From NCBI RefSeq assembly GCF_964355755.1, contig NC_092675.1, positions 10,863,312 to 10,927,311 on the forward strand: a DNA stretch of 64,000 bases. The letters are read 5' to 3'. The notes under the pieces are model-generated. The model saw nothing but the letters and a program-made list of their open reading frames with translations. It ran no database searches and was not told the origin of the DNA. Both the position numbers and the translations under genes were made by a program. How positions within the stretch are numbered: the first letter of the stretch is position 1; each line of letters starts with the position of its first letter. Origin of the DNA: Antedon mediterranea. Lineage: Eukaryota > Echinodermata > Crinoidea > Comatulida > Antedonidae. This document shows positions 11,084 through 24,520 of the stretch, one piece after another.

Positions 11084-12038
11084 TTAAAAGACACAAACGT
11101 ATGTTAATATATATTACATTTAAATGAATGTTAACAAATATGCCTAATTAAATGATGTTTACAATCAATGGTCATTTTAATTGGCGAGCAAAAGAAACAT
11201 TTTGAATATAAAAATATTCACACGGCAAAAGCATACCTCTAGTTTTGCTGTGTGAATTGCTAAGTAAGTAAGCCAATGGGTACGAGTAAGCCAACAAATG
11301 GGTACAAATAAGCCAAATAATGGGTACGGGTTGACCAGCACCCTTTTTATTTAGGGTTAGGCCTAGTTAAAGCCTAGTTAAGCCGTTAAGCCTACCCGGG
11401 GCTACTGCTGTTTGCACCCACCATTTATTTCGAATCCAAGTATGTTAACTAAAACTTCATACACGATTTTTGCTTTGCTATGGAAGCCATCATTTTTAGA
11501 GATGAACAAACAGAGCAGACCAGCTGATCGTAAAAAACAAAAATAAAAAAATAATAGAGTTTTCAGGACACCATCCAGGGTACGGTCACGGTGGTGTGGA
11601 GAGAGGCAAACATGAATGATCTGCAAACACAAGTAAAGTGTCTTGCCTATACAGTATGAAGAACACAAGAAATGCGACAAGCGTTTGATTTGAACTCATG
11701 ATTTCACATGGCCAATGAATGTTAATGCACTTGTCAATTGTATGACCCACTACTGTATATGATCCCTGAGAGAGATGCATCATGGGTGCGTCATTTACGA
11801 ATAATTTCCCGAATGATTGTACAAAATAGTACTGGGTATTATCAACTAGCATCCACTATAGAATGGACCCGAGACATTACTACATTCTTTGACTTTTAGA
11901 TGATAGAAGTTTTGCTTTATTTGTTAGGATTTAATGTACAAAATATACGTTAATAACTTGATTTTTTAATAAATACAGCCTCTACCTTTTTAATAAATTG
12001 GTGTATAAATTGTTAAGAGACAACAGTTTATTTGATCA
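11084..12038. other. no gene seen; two small repeat structures
   Basis: Near 11216-11260 a 15-bp inverted repeat (ATTCACACGGCAAAA and its inverse) encloses ACCTCTAG. At 11270-11330, AAGCCAA...TGGGTACR recurs three times. The rest is unassigned. Confidence 0.5.
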
Positions 12039-12042
12039 TTAA

Positions 12043-12591
12043 AGATGTATTGTCCCTTTGACTAATTCCCAAAAAAAATTTTTTTTTTAAATTTTGAAAA
12101 AAAGTGGGTCATTTTGAAGTATCATAATAGTTATTAACTTTCACCAAAAATTAGTCGAAAAAAAAAAATAATTTAACCGAAACACAGATGTCTTTTTGTT
12201 CAAAAAATAACTTTGACTTCCAGTCAAAGTTTTCAATCAAAACATATCTCATAATGCAACACGCTTGTTTGGCTACTCTGTATGCATAATCATAAAACTT
12301 CCTCGCAATCTGTGTGAAAACACCTTCTTAACCATGACGAGTTGTAAACAATCCTAAGTAGCATCATGCATAATGCATACTCATGGTTTGAAATCTTTGT
12401 TTACTTTCGCTTGCGACGATTTCCCAGACGAAATGTAATCTAATTAATTTACCTGTTAATTACGTAAACTTGTTGTTTTTGGCTCAAATTTTTGACTTAA
12501 AGTGAATAACTTTAATATTACTTTGATATGGCCAATTTAAATTTAGAATATTTTTTTTTTCATTTTTTGTGTTTCAAGGGAAAATACATCT
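12043..12591. mobile_element. MITE flanked by TTAA
   Basis: The ends are AGATGTATTGTCCCTT and the inverse of AGATGTATTTTCCCTT. TTAA is at 12039-12042 and at 12592-12595. The TTAA pair points to a piggyBac-type target, though the ends do not start CC, so the superfamily is tentative. The right two-thirds is repeated at 60840-61279. Confidence 0.65.
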
Positions 12592-12595
12592 TTAA

Positions 12596-13420
12596 AATAA
12601 TACTTTTAATGGGAGTAAAGATATAAGGAAGAAAAGCAAAGAGACAACCACACAACTAAATGATAATGAGTATAAATTATACAGTATAGGATGCCTTAAA
12701 AATATTCAGAAATACATATAAACACAGAAAATACAATATGTAACATACAAAAAATGGCAAAATTGAATAGGTTTAAAGAACTTTAATAATGTCATAATTG
12801 GCGAAAACTATACACCATAGGGGAAGGAAGATGTCATACTATATTCAACCATCCATGACCAACAGAATTAGCCTACTGTTGGAGGATCTACGAAAAGTGT
12901 CTTAAGCCACCAACAAATTCAGTCCCCAGCAAAAATTAAACAATCCCTAATTCAATTCAATTCAAGAAACATTTATTGACCAAAAATATTATATCATAAC
13001 ATTAACAATGGTTGGCATATAATATATATAATTACAAATAAAATACAAATAATAATAATACAAATCTAATCTAAATTTAATCTCTTCAACTCAACAAAGA
13101 ATTGTTTGGCCTATATCGTTAGCAGCCATAAATGATAGCCCTCGGTCTACTAAGCTATATTCTACAAGTGGCCGTTGTTAAATGTTATTTTCCAAAAATG
13201 TTTTTCTGTTTTTTAACCTTTTTTTTGGTTTGTCACATGATGCAAGGTACCATTGGCAACTGGTCAATCTAAACACAGTAGTTCATGAAACCGTCGCACC
13301 TGCAGAAAACCAGTAAATGGTGGCTACTAGGTTTTGGTAAGGGCAACTGAAATTTATTTTGGGTAACCCTGTTGGATCCTGTAAGCTTTGGTGGTTAATT
13401 TTTAACCCTGTTAAAACAAT
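12596..13420. other. sequence upstream of the SLC17 gene
   Basis: Would contain the promoter and any 5' exon of the SLC17 gene. No TATA box or convincing exon was found. Confidence 0.4.
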
Positions 13421-13430
13421 TGTTTTCTAG
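13421..13430 (+). other. candidate 3' splice site upstream of the SLC17 start
   Basis: TGTTTTCTAG lies 26 nt before the ATG, and the reading frame is open from here into the ATG. It suggests a 5' exon, untranslated or coding, further upstream that I could not locate. Confidence 0.4.
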
Positions 13431-13456
13431 TCAATTCAGAAGCTATTGACGTCAAC

Positions 13457-16400
13457 ATGTTCATGTCTGGAGCTAGAAATGCCAAGATTGTGGGCTTATG
13501 TGCTCTTGCTAACTTCATCAATGCTGCAGATCGTGTAATCATGCCTATAGCAGTTGTACCGATGAGTGAGGCTTTCAATTGGAATTTACAAGTGCAAGGA
13601 TGGCTATTGAGTGCATTTGCATGGGGCTATATAAGTAGCCAGGTATAAATTGATTTTTTAAAATATTATAGTGTCAAGATATTCTTGATTTCAATTCTGG
13701 ATTGTTTAGTTGATTTATTCAATAAAAATTGAAAAGCTGGATATATTTATCAGTTCCATGGTCTCTGTTAACAATACATGTTGGCTAAAGCTGAGCAGGC
13801 TGAATGGCAACTACAGTACTAGGCCTTACAGTAAAAATAGCTTGGAAATCACATCAAACAATTGCATAATTTTTTACTCAACAGACTATTATTATGTGAC
13901 ATTAAAATAGGGCATATTTAACAAAAACATTTAAAAAAATGTTTCAGGACACTATATCTTTAAGATGTTTATAGAGTGAAATATAGAGTTTGCCATTTTG
14001 TTTATCAACAGGTAATTGGAGGTAAAGCGGCACAAAAGTTTCGTGGTAAAACAGTTTTGCTAGTTGCAGTAACAGTTTGGTCAGCAGCAACCTTTTTAAC
14101 ACCGATTTGTGCAGAAATTTTTGGTCTTCTTATTTTATCTCGAGCTGTTTTAGGATTTGCTGAGGGATTTTGCCTACCCACCATTTTTCACATTTTTGCA
14201 AACAATATTCACGAAAATGAGCGATCAAGGGCTTTTGGTTGGTTAGTGGCTCTTGGATCCGTCGGTCAAATGTTAGCATCAATAGTAAGTAATAATACAT
14301 CATTTTCTGTGTAATAATTTTATGCTTGATGGAAATATCCTATATTTATAACATCTAAATAGATTCCTGTTATCTGATTGGACGATTGTGTGTCACATGA
14401 TAAAAGATAAAGTGCACTATTTTTATGCTTATGAACCTAGTGTTTTTATATTCAATTGGCATAAGACCGGACAGCGTAACCTCCCAACAACAACATATAG
14501 CTACTTTTAAATTTAGCAAACATGAATAAACGTTTTTGTCTTTGTGTTGTTGTATTATTTAGACATACTATATTGTTCTATGTTTGTCTATATAACAAAA
14601 AAATTAAGGGTTTGCGATCAACCTTTTTTTCATATCATAGATTTTCAACTATGACGGGTGGTTCAATAAGTGACTTTCGAGTCACTAACATTTGCGGCCT
14701 TCTCTATTCAAATTTGAATTGTTTAGTGTATTTGGACGTGCACAAACTAAATATGAATATATTGCAAAATGATCAAATCAGAGTACTTGCAAGAAAATGA
14801 TAAAATCAGTAATGACTAATATCAGGTAAAAATGACTATAAATCAGTAAAATCAGATGAAAATTACATTACATCGAGAGAACTGGAGATTGTTTTTAAAA
14901 TCATTGACGTCCAAGTCTACAAAGTACACTCTCAGTCAATAAAATTTAGTGGAAATTATTTGATGAATTAAACATTATTAATTTGTTTTTGTATAGATAT
15001 GTCCACATTTAAGTTGGCCTATGATGTTCTATACATTTGGAGCACTTGGTTTTATGTGGGTAGCGGTTTGGATTGTGTTTTATAAGGATGACTTTGTAAG
15101 TAATCAACAAGAGGACTTGATCCCACCAAAAGTAAGTTTTTTAAAGGTTAGTAATGATATTAGAGCCCCTCTACTCCGACCAGATTTGGAGTGAAAAAAA
15201 AAGTGTGAGAGGTTATGGGAATAGAGAGAGTATCGCGTTTCATGGCATGTGTCACTTGTCCTGTTCTTCTTTTCTTATATATCTCTAAGATACTTTTATA
15301 ATTCTCTTAATGTTGCACAGATTTTTGTTATTAAATGTCAGGAAAATTATTGTTCTATGAACAAAGAACACACAAATTTTAAAAATATAAATTGAAATTA
15401 TAGTGAAAGCTAGCTTATATTTTTATGCATAACAAATCTATGCACTTTTATTTGCCAAAAAAACTAACAAATATTGTTTGGCATAAGTGTTGAATATGAA
15501 TTTTTATAACACACCTGATTGTATTCTTACAATTTGATTGATCAATACGTCTAACGTCTAAATGTGATATCTGAAGGCCGGTGCACACTGAACAATTTAC
15601 CTGTGAAGCACCATGAGTCAAGTATCAAATTAAACCTGTAATTTTGTTGTGACTAAAGATTTCAGTGTGAATATCAAATTGTAGGCGTCGTTTTAATTAT
15701 CAACTTAAATGAGGTGAATTCGAAATTAGCGAAGGCTCCGTGCGTGAATTCACTATAGTGCTCCATGGGCAACCTTTTTGCGTTCGCTTGCAAATTTGTT
15801 TCAATTTGACCAATCAAATACCAAGGATGTGTGATGTCATCAGTCAGATGAATATTGAAAATGTGTTCAACATGGATGTAAACGATGTAAATTCACTGCA
15901 TTTGAATATAAAAATCAACTTTACCAGATCGAACTGGAACTATTGTTGTCAGGCAAAAATGATATGTGACGCTGAAACTTTGATCGCGATGGTCTTTTTC
16001 AAGCTTCACAAGACTCGCTTTGATTTTACGCTTAACACGTGTGATTGTTCAGTGTGCACCGCCCTTAATGGTAATAATTAACATGCTCTAGTGAGCTCTT
16101 TGTAAACATTTTAAGAATTTTTGCCGCGCAACATTGACTGTCGGGAAATAAACTTGTTGTGTGTACCGTTGTATAACTGTTCTACTCCGCTTCTAAAGTT
16201 TGAGCACTGCCTTTTTTAATGGGCTAGCTAGTTAACTCAATGTTTACAATGGATAAGTTAATATAATTATAATGAATGTTTTTTATTCATTGAATGGAGA
16301 GAATATTTCACTCGATGAAAAGTTCATGAAATATTCTTACCATCAAACTCATTCAATAATTGTATACTATATTACAATGATCACTCTAAACTAATGCTAC

Positions 16401-18835
16401 TTTTTCACCAGGTAGACACGAGAGCTACAGTTAGATGGACCAGTTATATCTCCCACCGTGCTCTATGGGCTATTTACATGGCACATTTTGCAATGAACTG
16501 GTCCAATTATGTAATAATGACGTGGTTACCAACATATTTACAGCGTGAATTAGGAGCAGACCCTAAGGACATCAGCTTAACTGCTTTACCTTATGTCATG
16601 AATTCATTTATAGGAGTTTGTGAGTACTAAAGAATTATTTCTTCTTGTCATGTGTTTAATGGCACAGGACATGGTGTATGTAACATAGGAAGACTGTTTT
16701 GAAATTGCTTTTTGTTCTTTATACCCTACATGATACATTGGATTCTGATAATGAAAAATATCAACATGCATGTCAAACTTTTGGAATTTTGCACTTAAAA
16801 ATTGGACAATAATGGTTCTCCCAAATTTCAATGTTTGGTACCTCTCTGAACCACTGCTGCAAATACTCATTCCAACGAAGGCAATCTAAAAACAGGGTGC
16901 TAAGCTCTAGATATCAAAAGGTTTATCTGTGGCTGCGACACGATCAGTTCTACGCCCCTTAACAGACACCATGCACCACAGAGAATATGTACATAGTACA
17001 GTACTGTTGGTATTTGTTGCAGCCAGACATAAGATCAAAGAACTGTTACAAGTTCTTATCTTGGCAAGGCAAGCTCAGTGCCCTGTTGTTAGATTGCCTT
17101 GTTCCTACCATACTACGAAAGAAACTCACTTAGCAACTATTTGTGCATTATTAATCTTGCTAGATCTGTTTACAACCAATGGGTGCAGTGAGTTGTGTCT
17201 AAAATAGACACACTTCATCGGCACTAGAAAATATATTGGACCAGACTGCACTGAGTCATACCTTCTCAGTAAAAATAATTTCTGGAGCATTATCATCATC
17301 TAGAATGATAATACAAGAGTATAGTATTTTGAAAAAAGTAGTTGATGTTAGTATTACTTGACCAAGTTGGACCTTAAATGTATGAAATGCTGACTAATAC
17401 TAACGCTAACTAACACTGACGTCAAAAACCTTATTATGGCAAGTTCAGATAAAGGTCTAAATGCTTCCAATGTTACACAATGTTCTGTTTTCAAGTTTTA
17501 CAGAAACGCTCTGCACAAAAATAGTAGAAAGAAATAATCCTTAAAATCTGCAGTGCAGATCAATAATGATAACAATAGGTGATACTTCAACAGAACCTAT
17601 AAAGATTCTGAATAATGATAGGTGATCTTTTACAATAAAAAAAAAAGAATAATTTGTACACGATCCCTGAAATCTACGATTAATCTTCTAACCATCCATA
17701 ATAATTATTGTTTTTCTTTAGTGGCAGGATACTATGCAGACTCTTTAATATCTAGGAAGCAGTGGACGGTACTCTCAGTTCGTCGTCTTATGACCAGTAT
17801 TGGCCTACTTGGTCCAGCTTTATTTATTCTTCTATTCTGTTATGTAGATAATATTGGTTTAGCTGTATGGTGAGTAGATACAAAATGCTAGAATACAAAA
17901 TGTAAACAAAATAAAGTTGTATTTATTTTCTTTCATTTGTTGTAATAATAAAATTGTGTTAATTTTTTTTTATAGTTTTGTGTCGATATCACTAGGTCTG
18001 TGTGCTTGTAATTCATCTGGTCACATCAGTAACCATGCTGATGTCGCACCAAGTCAAGCTGGTGTTACTTTTGCCGTTTCAAATACTTTGGTAAGATTTG
18101 AAAAATCAAGTTGTAATGATGTAATTCCCAAGTTGACAATTTTATTTGACTACATTATTTACCATGATGTCTGTATTTATCCATTTTGTGTAGGTATTTC
18201 CAGTACCCATTACTTTAAATAACATAAGCTGATCAACCCCACCCCTCTTCCCCATTTTTCAAATAATAGTATTTTTATACACCCCAAGTATTAAATAGTA
18301 ACCTCCTTAATGAGAGATTTAAAAAAAAATGTTGTTTCAACAGTACTTGTGGTAAGTAATTGACACAGGATGTTATACCCTTTTCACACCTGCCAGATGT
18401 AACAGTTTGTATTCAGGTTTGCATAGTGCGAAGAAAATTTTGTGGAAATCACACTAATGAGAGGCCTGTTTTTTTGTTTCAAGGTGTTACTGCATGTATT
18501 GTCCTAGTAATAAACTGAAAAATCATAGTAATCAAATAACGCACAACTATGCTTTATCCCAAAATTTCTCATGTATATGCGTATATGAAAACATGTAATA
18601 AATTGGGAGATCAAAAACTGGTTACAACTTGTAACAATTTATGCAAATGTAAAATGGTTATTTTTTTTTTTTCACTCATTAGGCTACAATTCCTGGTCTC
18701 ACAGCTGGACCGTTGACTGCTGCTATCGTTGAATACTCATCTACATGGTACCCTGTATTCATCACAGCATCAGGCGTTAATATTGTTGGTGCCCTCATTT
18801 ACTACAGTCAAAGTTCAGCCAGCCAAATTTTGTGA
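13457..18835 (+). CDS. SLC17A9-like: SLC17-family anion / vesicular nucleotide transporter-like protein, 7 exons
   Basis: A 12-TM major facilitator protein of the SLC17 family, closest in my reading to the vesicular nucleotide transporter SLC17A9 and plant ANTR phosphate transporters. Such proteins move organic or inorganic anions across vesicle or plasma membranes. Exons are 13457-13642, 14012-14284, 14997-15131, 16412-16619, 17722-17869, 17976-18090 and 18683-18835. All introns are GT-AG and the phases join cleanly to 405 aa plus stop. Visible family marks are Arg106 and Glu113 in the SRAVLGFAEGFCLP segment, NWSNYVIMTWLPTYL near residue 227, and NHADVAP at 336-342 followed by AGVTFAVSNT. 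The ATG at 13457 is the first in the exon. The frame stays open upstream to an acceptor (TTTTCTAG ending 13430), so a further N-terminal exon is possible; known SLC17A9 proteins are about 30 aa longer. Substrate cannot be told from sequence. Intron 3 carries a MITE. Confidence 0.88.
15574..16065. mobile_element. MITE with 22-bp terminal inverted repeats in SLC17 intron 3
   Basis: The segment starts AAGGCCGGTGCACACTGAAC and ends with the reverse complement of AAGGGCGGTGCACACTGAAC; the 22-nt ends match at 21 positions. It is 492 bp long. I see no target-site duplication, so the superfamily is left open. It contains a 113-codon open frame with no recognisable domain, which I take as chance. Confidence 0.7.
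17470..17630 (-). repeat. fragment of the 1421-2161 Helentron-like family in SLC17 intron 4
   Basis: TTTCAAGTTTTACAGAAACG, CTGCACAAAAAT and AACAATAGGTGAT parallel 1975-2140 in the same order. Two AGGTGAT motifs remain, but the full end structure is lost. Confidence 0.45.
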
Positions 18836-21440
18836 GCTGCAAAGTATATGTTCACTTGTAGGTTTTTACACAAATTTTAAAAGCCATATTGGGGTCTTTA
18901 GAAAGTAATTCCATTTTACAGGAAGCACATTATTAGACTAACAATGGATAAGTCAATGCTAGGCAATGGTATAAAAATAATTATGTAGCATTGATTTTTA
19001 CAAGTTTAAAGACCCATTCCCTACAATTTGTGACGTTTTGTGAAAATATTGCATATATTATTACTTTAAAAACATTAAACCAGGTCATTCCTTGTCTTAA
19101 TTGTACGTTTTATGGTAAATTATGATAAAAAGAGAGAAACAATGCACTACAAGTAGCTCGCAGTGAATGTCCTCTCGTGGGCGGTTTTTAGGCCTAGCCT
19201 AGCTAGGCATAGTTTTTTAGGCCTAGCTGGGAAACATCGGTAAGGTACGGACATCGTACGCTAGCTATATGCCTAGGCTGACGTTGTATAGTTGCTGCAT
19301 TAATTATCTTTCTGTTTTTGCCAGACTCCGTTGATACAAATTGGGGGAACCCAGTATTTTTGCTGAGAAGTTAGGAGTCTCCCATTTGTTTTGGCCTCAT
19401 GATCAATCGAAAAGTGGGTGAATTACAGAAGAAAAACAAAAATATCAATCCGGACGCAATGCATCTTGGGATTTTTTGCGGCTAACATTATAAAATTCGC
19501 CTTATTTTTCACATTTTTAACCATTTAAAGACGAAAAAAGTTATCTCAATACGACCATATAGTATTTATTTTTACATTAAATGTAATTTGTGACCTTAAA
19601 TTAGATCTAAAAAAAAAAAAATGTTATTCCAGGTATCATTTCTCTATCTAGCTTTAATATCACACCTAAGTATCCTTGCCATTTGATTGGTTTATTTTGA
19701 ATCAATTCTCTACAATTGGAAGTACTATTGCACGCTTTTTGTAAACATTCACTGTGCAATGTGAATCTGTATACGTCTATGTCTATACCTGCTCTACAGC
19801 CAAAATCTTAGAGCCGCCTTATTGAATGGCCAAACCCTCGCAGTGGTGTAATGCTGTGGGAATAGGCCCCTGGTTTAGCCTTCCAATGCTGGGTAGTTGC
19901 ATTGGGGTTGCTATGTGGCCCCCTTATGAGATACCTTGGGTTTGCAAATGAGCGCTGGATATTCAGCTATTAATTCCTGATGGATACAACGGGATAAATG
20001 GATCAAATTTTATCTTTTAAAAGTTTTATTATAAAACAAAGGAATGTTTTGTGTTTTATTGAATGTGGAGAATGCTTTATTCAGCGAAAGTTTGAATGAG
20101 CCCTTGGTTCTAAATTCTTTGAATTTCTTGCTGATTAGACCACAATCTTTCAACTTTGTCATTATAGATAATATTTTTTTATGGATTTACATAAAAATCA
20201 CCATTTGTTTTCATACCATATACATGAGCTAGTGTGAAAATATTCTCAATCACATTTAATTAAAGGTCACATGCATGCATGTATACTTTTAAGATGATTT
20301 GTAATTCATTTAAAAAGACATTATCTCAAGATGTTTTTTTTATATAAAAGGATTTGTTTAAAATTCACAGTTTATTCATACTTAAATATGAGTATTGATT
20401 TTGAGTTGATTTTGAATGAGGTTTGGGTAGTCTATGTCTATTAAAATTTTGGCAAATTATGATGTTTTCTTATTTTAAAGTTGTGAATAATAGAATAATT
20501 GTGTTTCACACACACTATTTACCAGATTTGGCTAATGGTCTATAATATTCCAATAAATGAATACTCAGAAATATCAAGTTTTATGCACAAAAAAAATTAA
20601 CTCAAATCAAAAAATTAACTCAAATCGGCTGTTGTTAAACTGTTATACACAATTTACTTGTTTATTTTTATTGGTTTTTATTTTACATTACACACATCAA
20701 ATGTATTCTATAATATAATAGATATTATATTTTTTTAATTTAATCAATTAGGTATGTAGAACATTAATTTAACCATAAATTTGTATTTATATAAACCTTA
20801 ATTAAATACATTTAAACATTATTAATTTAGTATGATAATAAATATTATTTTGGTGGCAGTTTATTTTAATGTTATTACTGGAATAATTAAAAGTAATTTA
20901 TTTTACAAGTGCATAGCCAGAATGTTTTTCATTAGTTAAGGCCTACTTACTATGGCTTGTCTCTAGTTCAAAAGGGGTTGTTTTAGCCAGGGGGAAATAT
21001 TTTTTTTATTAGGTTAAATATAACTTAACATAACCCTCTCTTAATTCTCTCTCTCTCTTAGTCTTCTATTGAAAAAAAACATGGATGTTATTTATGTACA
21101 TCGCACCCAAGGTGCCTGAAGCCTATATACCTCTCGACCAACTCTTTGGCTTGGTATTTGATCTCTGTCCATGCTTATAATATAGCGCCCACTGAAATTT
21201 CCTTATTTATGTCGTAATTAATCTCATCAATTTTGCCTTCTTTATAGGAGAAAAAAATCATGCAGCTGCAGAGGGCTGAACCTCCCTTTTGCCTGAAGTT
21301 GCTACATAATAATCGTAAATGTTGCTGTTCAGTTTTAAAGAAAAAAGTAGTATATGAATTATAAACAATTTTATATAAAATTTTGACTGAAATGAATTTT
21401 TTTTATTTTGTGGTTTGGTAAGACATTGTACCGATTAAAA
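18836..21440. other. intergenic region after the SLC17 gene
   Basis: Includes the SLC17 3' UTR, whose end I could not fix, and the dispersed repeat at 19005. The rest is AT-rich and unassigned. Confidence 0.45.
19005..19140 (+). repeat. dispersed repeat shared with 36738-36860
   Basis: TTTAAAGACCCATTCCCTAC, TTACTTTAAAAACATTAAAC and CAGGTCATT align with CTTAAAGACACTTTCCCAGA, TTACTTTAAAAACTTTAAAC and CAGGTCATT in vitellogenin intron 13. Ends not determined. Confidence 0.45.
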
Positions 21441-21490
21441 TGTTGAACCATGGCAGACACCTCATTTGAACCATGGCAGACACCCAGTGA

Positions 21491-21957
21491 TCCGAAGGCT
21501 GGATAGCAATCTATAATGTTATCGCAGTTCAAAAAGTTATTCTCCATGGAGAGGGAACCAACAAGATGGCGGCTGCAATTGACCAATCAGATATGCCTAT
21601 GCTGTACGCACTACTACGCCTGTGTTGAGCCTATCTGCATGAGAACGATACGCAATGCAGCGGCGTTAAGCGTATAAACGCGAACACATTCTATATGATC
21701 CTCGTTATACAAAAAATGCTAGCTAACCAAGAAATTATTCATTCCATTGCGATTAACAATATATTTAATTTTATAAAAACTTCACTGTGCTTTAGCAAGA
21801 ATGTGTTGTAATTTATGTGGTCTTAATGTATTATATTAGATTATTATTTTCTGTATTAAATAATGTTTTTGAACACATTTACGGCCGCCATCTTGTTGGT
21901 TTCCCCTCCTGTTGGAATCACTTTTCAGTCTGGAGTACGCCCTCTAGCCTTCGGCTT
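21491..21957. mobile_element. foldback element between two minisatellite blocks, with YY1-like sites in both arms
   Basis: The left arm has CCGAAGGCTGG then GGAACCAACAAGATGGCGGC; the right arm is the inverse, with GGAAACCAACAAGATGGCGG and CCGAAGGCTAGAG. AAGATGGCGGC is the known YY1 core. A CCAAT box (GACCAATCAG) adjoins the left copy. The arms are about 65-80 bp and imperfect. Confidence 0.55.
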
Positions 21958-21967
21958 ACAGCTCTCT

Positions 21968-22672
21968 GCAGACACCTCATTTGAACCATGGCAGACACCT
22001 CATTTGAGCAATGGCAGACACCTTATTTGAACCATGGCAGACACCTCATTTGAACAATGGCAGACACCTCATTTGAACCATGGCAGACACCTCACTTGAA
22101 CCATGGCAGACACCTCATTTGAACCATGGCAAACACATCATTTGAACCATGATAGACACCTCATTTGAACCATGGCAGACACATCATTTGAACCATGACA
22201 GACACATCACTTGAACCATGGCAGACACCTCACTTGAACCATGGCAGACACCTTATTTAAACCATGACAGACACATCATTTGAACCATGATAGACACCTC
22301 ATTTTAACCATGGCAGACACCTCACTTGAACCATGGCAGACACATCATTTGAACCATGACAGACACATCATTTGAACCATGATAGACACCTTATTTGAAC
22401 CATGGCAGACACCTCACTTGAACCATGGCAGACACATCATTTGAACTATGACAGACACCTTATTTGAACCATGGCAGACACCTCACTTGAATCATGGCAG
22501 ACACATCATTTGAACCATGACAGACACCTCATTTTAACCATGGCAGACACCTCACTTGAACCATGGCAGACACATCATTTGAACCATGACAGACACATCA
22601 TTTGAACCATGATGGACACCTTATTTGAACCATGGCAGACACCTCACTTGAACCATGGCAGACACCTCACCA
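21968..22672 (+). repeat. 23-bp minisatellite, about 30 copies
   Basis: The unit is GCAGACACCTCATTTGAACC plus ATG, with variants ACATCATTTG, ACCTTATTTG and ACCTCACTTG arranged in a higher-order pattern. Two more units lie 480 bp upstream (21441-21485), separated by a foldback element. Confidence 0.9.
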
Positions 22673-24129
22673 TCATCAACAGCATTAAATAGTCAAAACA
22701 AGTGTTTACTATTTTAAATTTCTATGAGTTAAAAAGTACTTTGCACTCTATTAGTAGATAAAAACAATTGTGATTTACTTTTTGTGTGACCATTGAATTC
22801 AATATGTTTTTCTGTATGGTGTTGTCTTTCTGTAAATTAACACCTACTATTGTATTAAAAACATTAATTTAAAAAGGGAGATACTTAAAATAAAATATTT
22901 CTATCCACCTTAATGGACAACTTTTGCCAAAAGTAATATATTTTTTTACCACTGGACAGAAAAATAACAATATAAATACAGTATCTTAGCAACCATTGCT
23001 CAGAAATTGATCATTTTGTTCTCAAATTATTTGCTTATTAATTGTCTGACTATGCTGTAATCCTGGTGGGTGCTTTGGAAAACTTCAAAACTTATCTACA
23101 AGGTCCTGATCTGCAAAAAAAAAGAAAAAAATCCGAAATGTTCGAAGTTAAAACCCATTTAACCGATATGCAACGTTAGCTGCAATGCAACTAACTTATT
23201 TTCCTGGTAAATATTTACAATCAAATATCCCCTAGATATGAAAATATACAAAACAATTAATATCGAGAAGTAAAAATAGTATCAAAATGCTTAGTAAATT
23301 GTAGATTGTGACAATATTGAATTCTACTACAAATATACCGGTAAATGTACTGAGAGGGGTGTGGGGTGCATTTATTCAAAATTATGTTCTATGGGGGAGG
23401 GGGTTATTCAAATGAGGCATTTATTCAATTATTAGAATAAATACGGTAATAGCACCTCCTACTACAACAACACAAAAATTAACCCCTTCCTTGACATTTG
23501 AACCTAATTCCATGAACACCTTGAAGACACTGTATCATAACAATACATATGTAAAGGTCAAAACTTTCCTATGTTATTTGTGGGATAAGTAGTCTTTTCT
23601 TCTTTTATTTTTGAAATTAAGACCATACTCACCTCTATGTGACCTTTGAATTTGAAAACAGCGCCCAGAATCTGATAAGAATTTGAATCGCAAGGGTTAT
23701 CTGCCTTTAAGTGCGGGAAAACTATAAATATGACCAATTGAGCAAATCTAGGTGTGTCTATGTGAAGTATGACATTGTTACAGCGTGTACAAGTCAAAGT
23801 TCCCTTTGAAACAATTTCTTCTATATAGCATATTGAAACATGTGGAAATGATTTAAAATTATATGAAATGATCTCCATGTGTAATACAAGATATTGCGAC
23901 AGACACAGTTAAATTTGTCCATATAGGCTAACTTTGAAATTTAATATTGTGCTTTATGTTTGCAAAAAAACCTCACAAAAATCCTTTAAAAATAAAGAAC
24001 ATATGTTTGATATAAAAGAATTTATAAATTATTTCTCAATTTGGATTTAGAGAAAAACACACTACATCAACATTTTTTATATTGATTATATCAGCTTTAG
24101 ATAATACATATGCATACAATTGCTATTTC
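22673..24129. other. no gene seen; one common low-GC repeat
   Basis: Near 23340-23450, GCATTTATTCAAAA, a G-rich run, TTATTCAAATGAGGCATTTA and ATACGGTA resemble a short repeat I know from other marine invertebrates. No exon. Confidence 0.4.
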
Positions 24130-24520
24130 TCAACCTTATGGAATTAGGGCCCAAAATGGTTTAGAAGTTACCTTTTTGATAATAAAAACTTTAAAAATCA
24201 ACCTGCAGGTCTGTTACATGTGGTCTTTCCCATGGTTCGATTCTGGGCCCACTTCTTAATTTATGCAAATGTTAATACTATATCTAAAGTTATGTTGTCA
24301 ATACTATTTGTGGATGATTCAAGTCTGTTTTATTCAAATGTTGATCCATACTGTCTGTGACATTGTTAATTCAGGTGTATATGCTGAAAATCAATTTTAT
24401 GTAACAGATTTAACATGTTAACAAAAGATATCATTTTCAATGTTCTTATATTCAGTACCCATACAAAATGTGTTGGTATATGTATTGACGACAGATTAGA
24501 CTGGAAAGCTCATGATAATA
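24130..24520 (+). pseudogene. degenerate LINE reverse transcriptase relic
   Basis: Plus-strand translation gives WFRSYLFDNKNFK, then CGLSHGSILGPLL (from GVPQGSILGPLL), then LFVDDSSLFYSN (from FADDT) and KCVGICIDDRLDWKAH. Several frameshifts and stops. It lies between the SLC17 and vitellogenin genes. Confidence 0.65.

Noticed and set aside
11402-11852. Two overlapping minus-strand open frames of about 90 codons
   Set aside because: No domain, no splice structure and no sign of codon conservation; treated as chance.
15740-16081. 113-codon open frame in SLC17 intron 3
   Set aside because: It lies inside a MITE bounded by 22-bp inverted repeats and has no recognisable domain.
21968-22672. Regularly spaced repeats resembling a CRISPR array
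   Set aside because: The 23-bp units are contiguous with no unique spacers, in a eukaryotic genome; it is a minisatellite.
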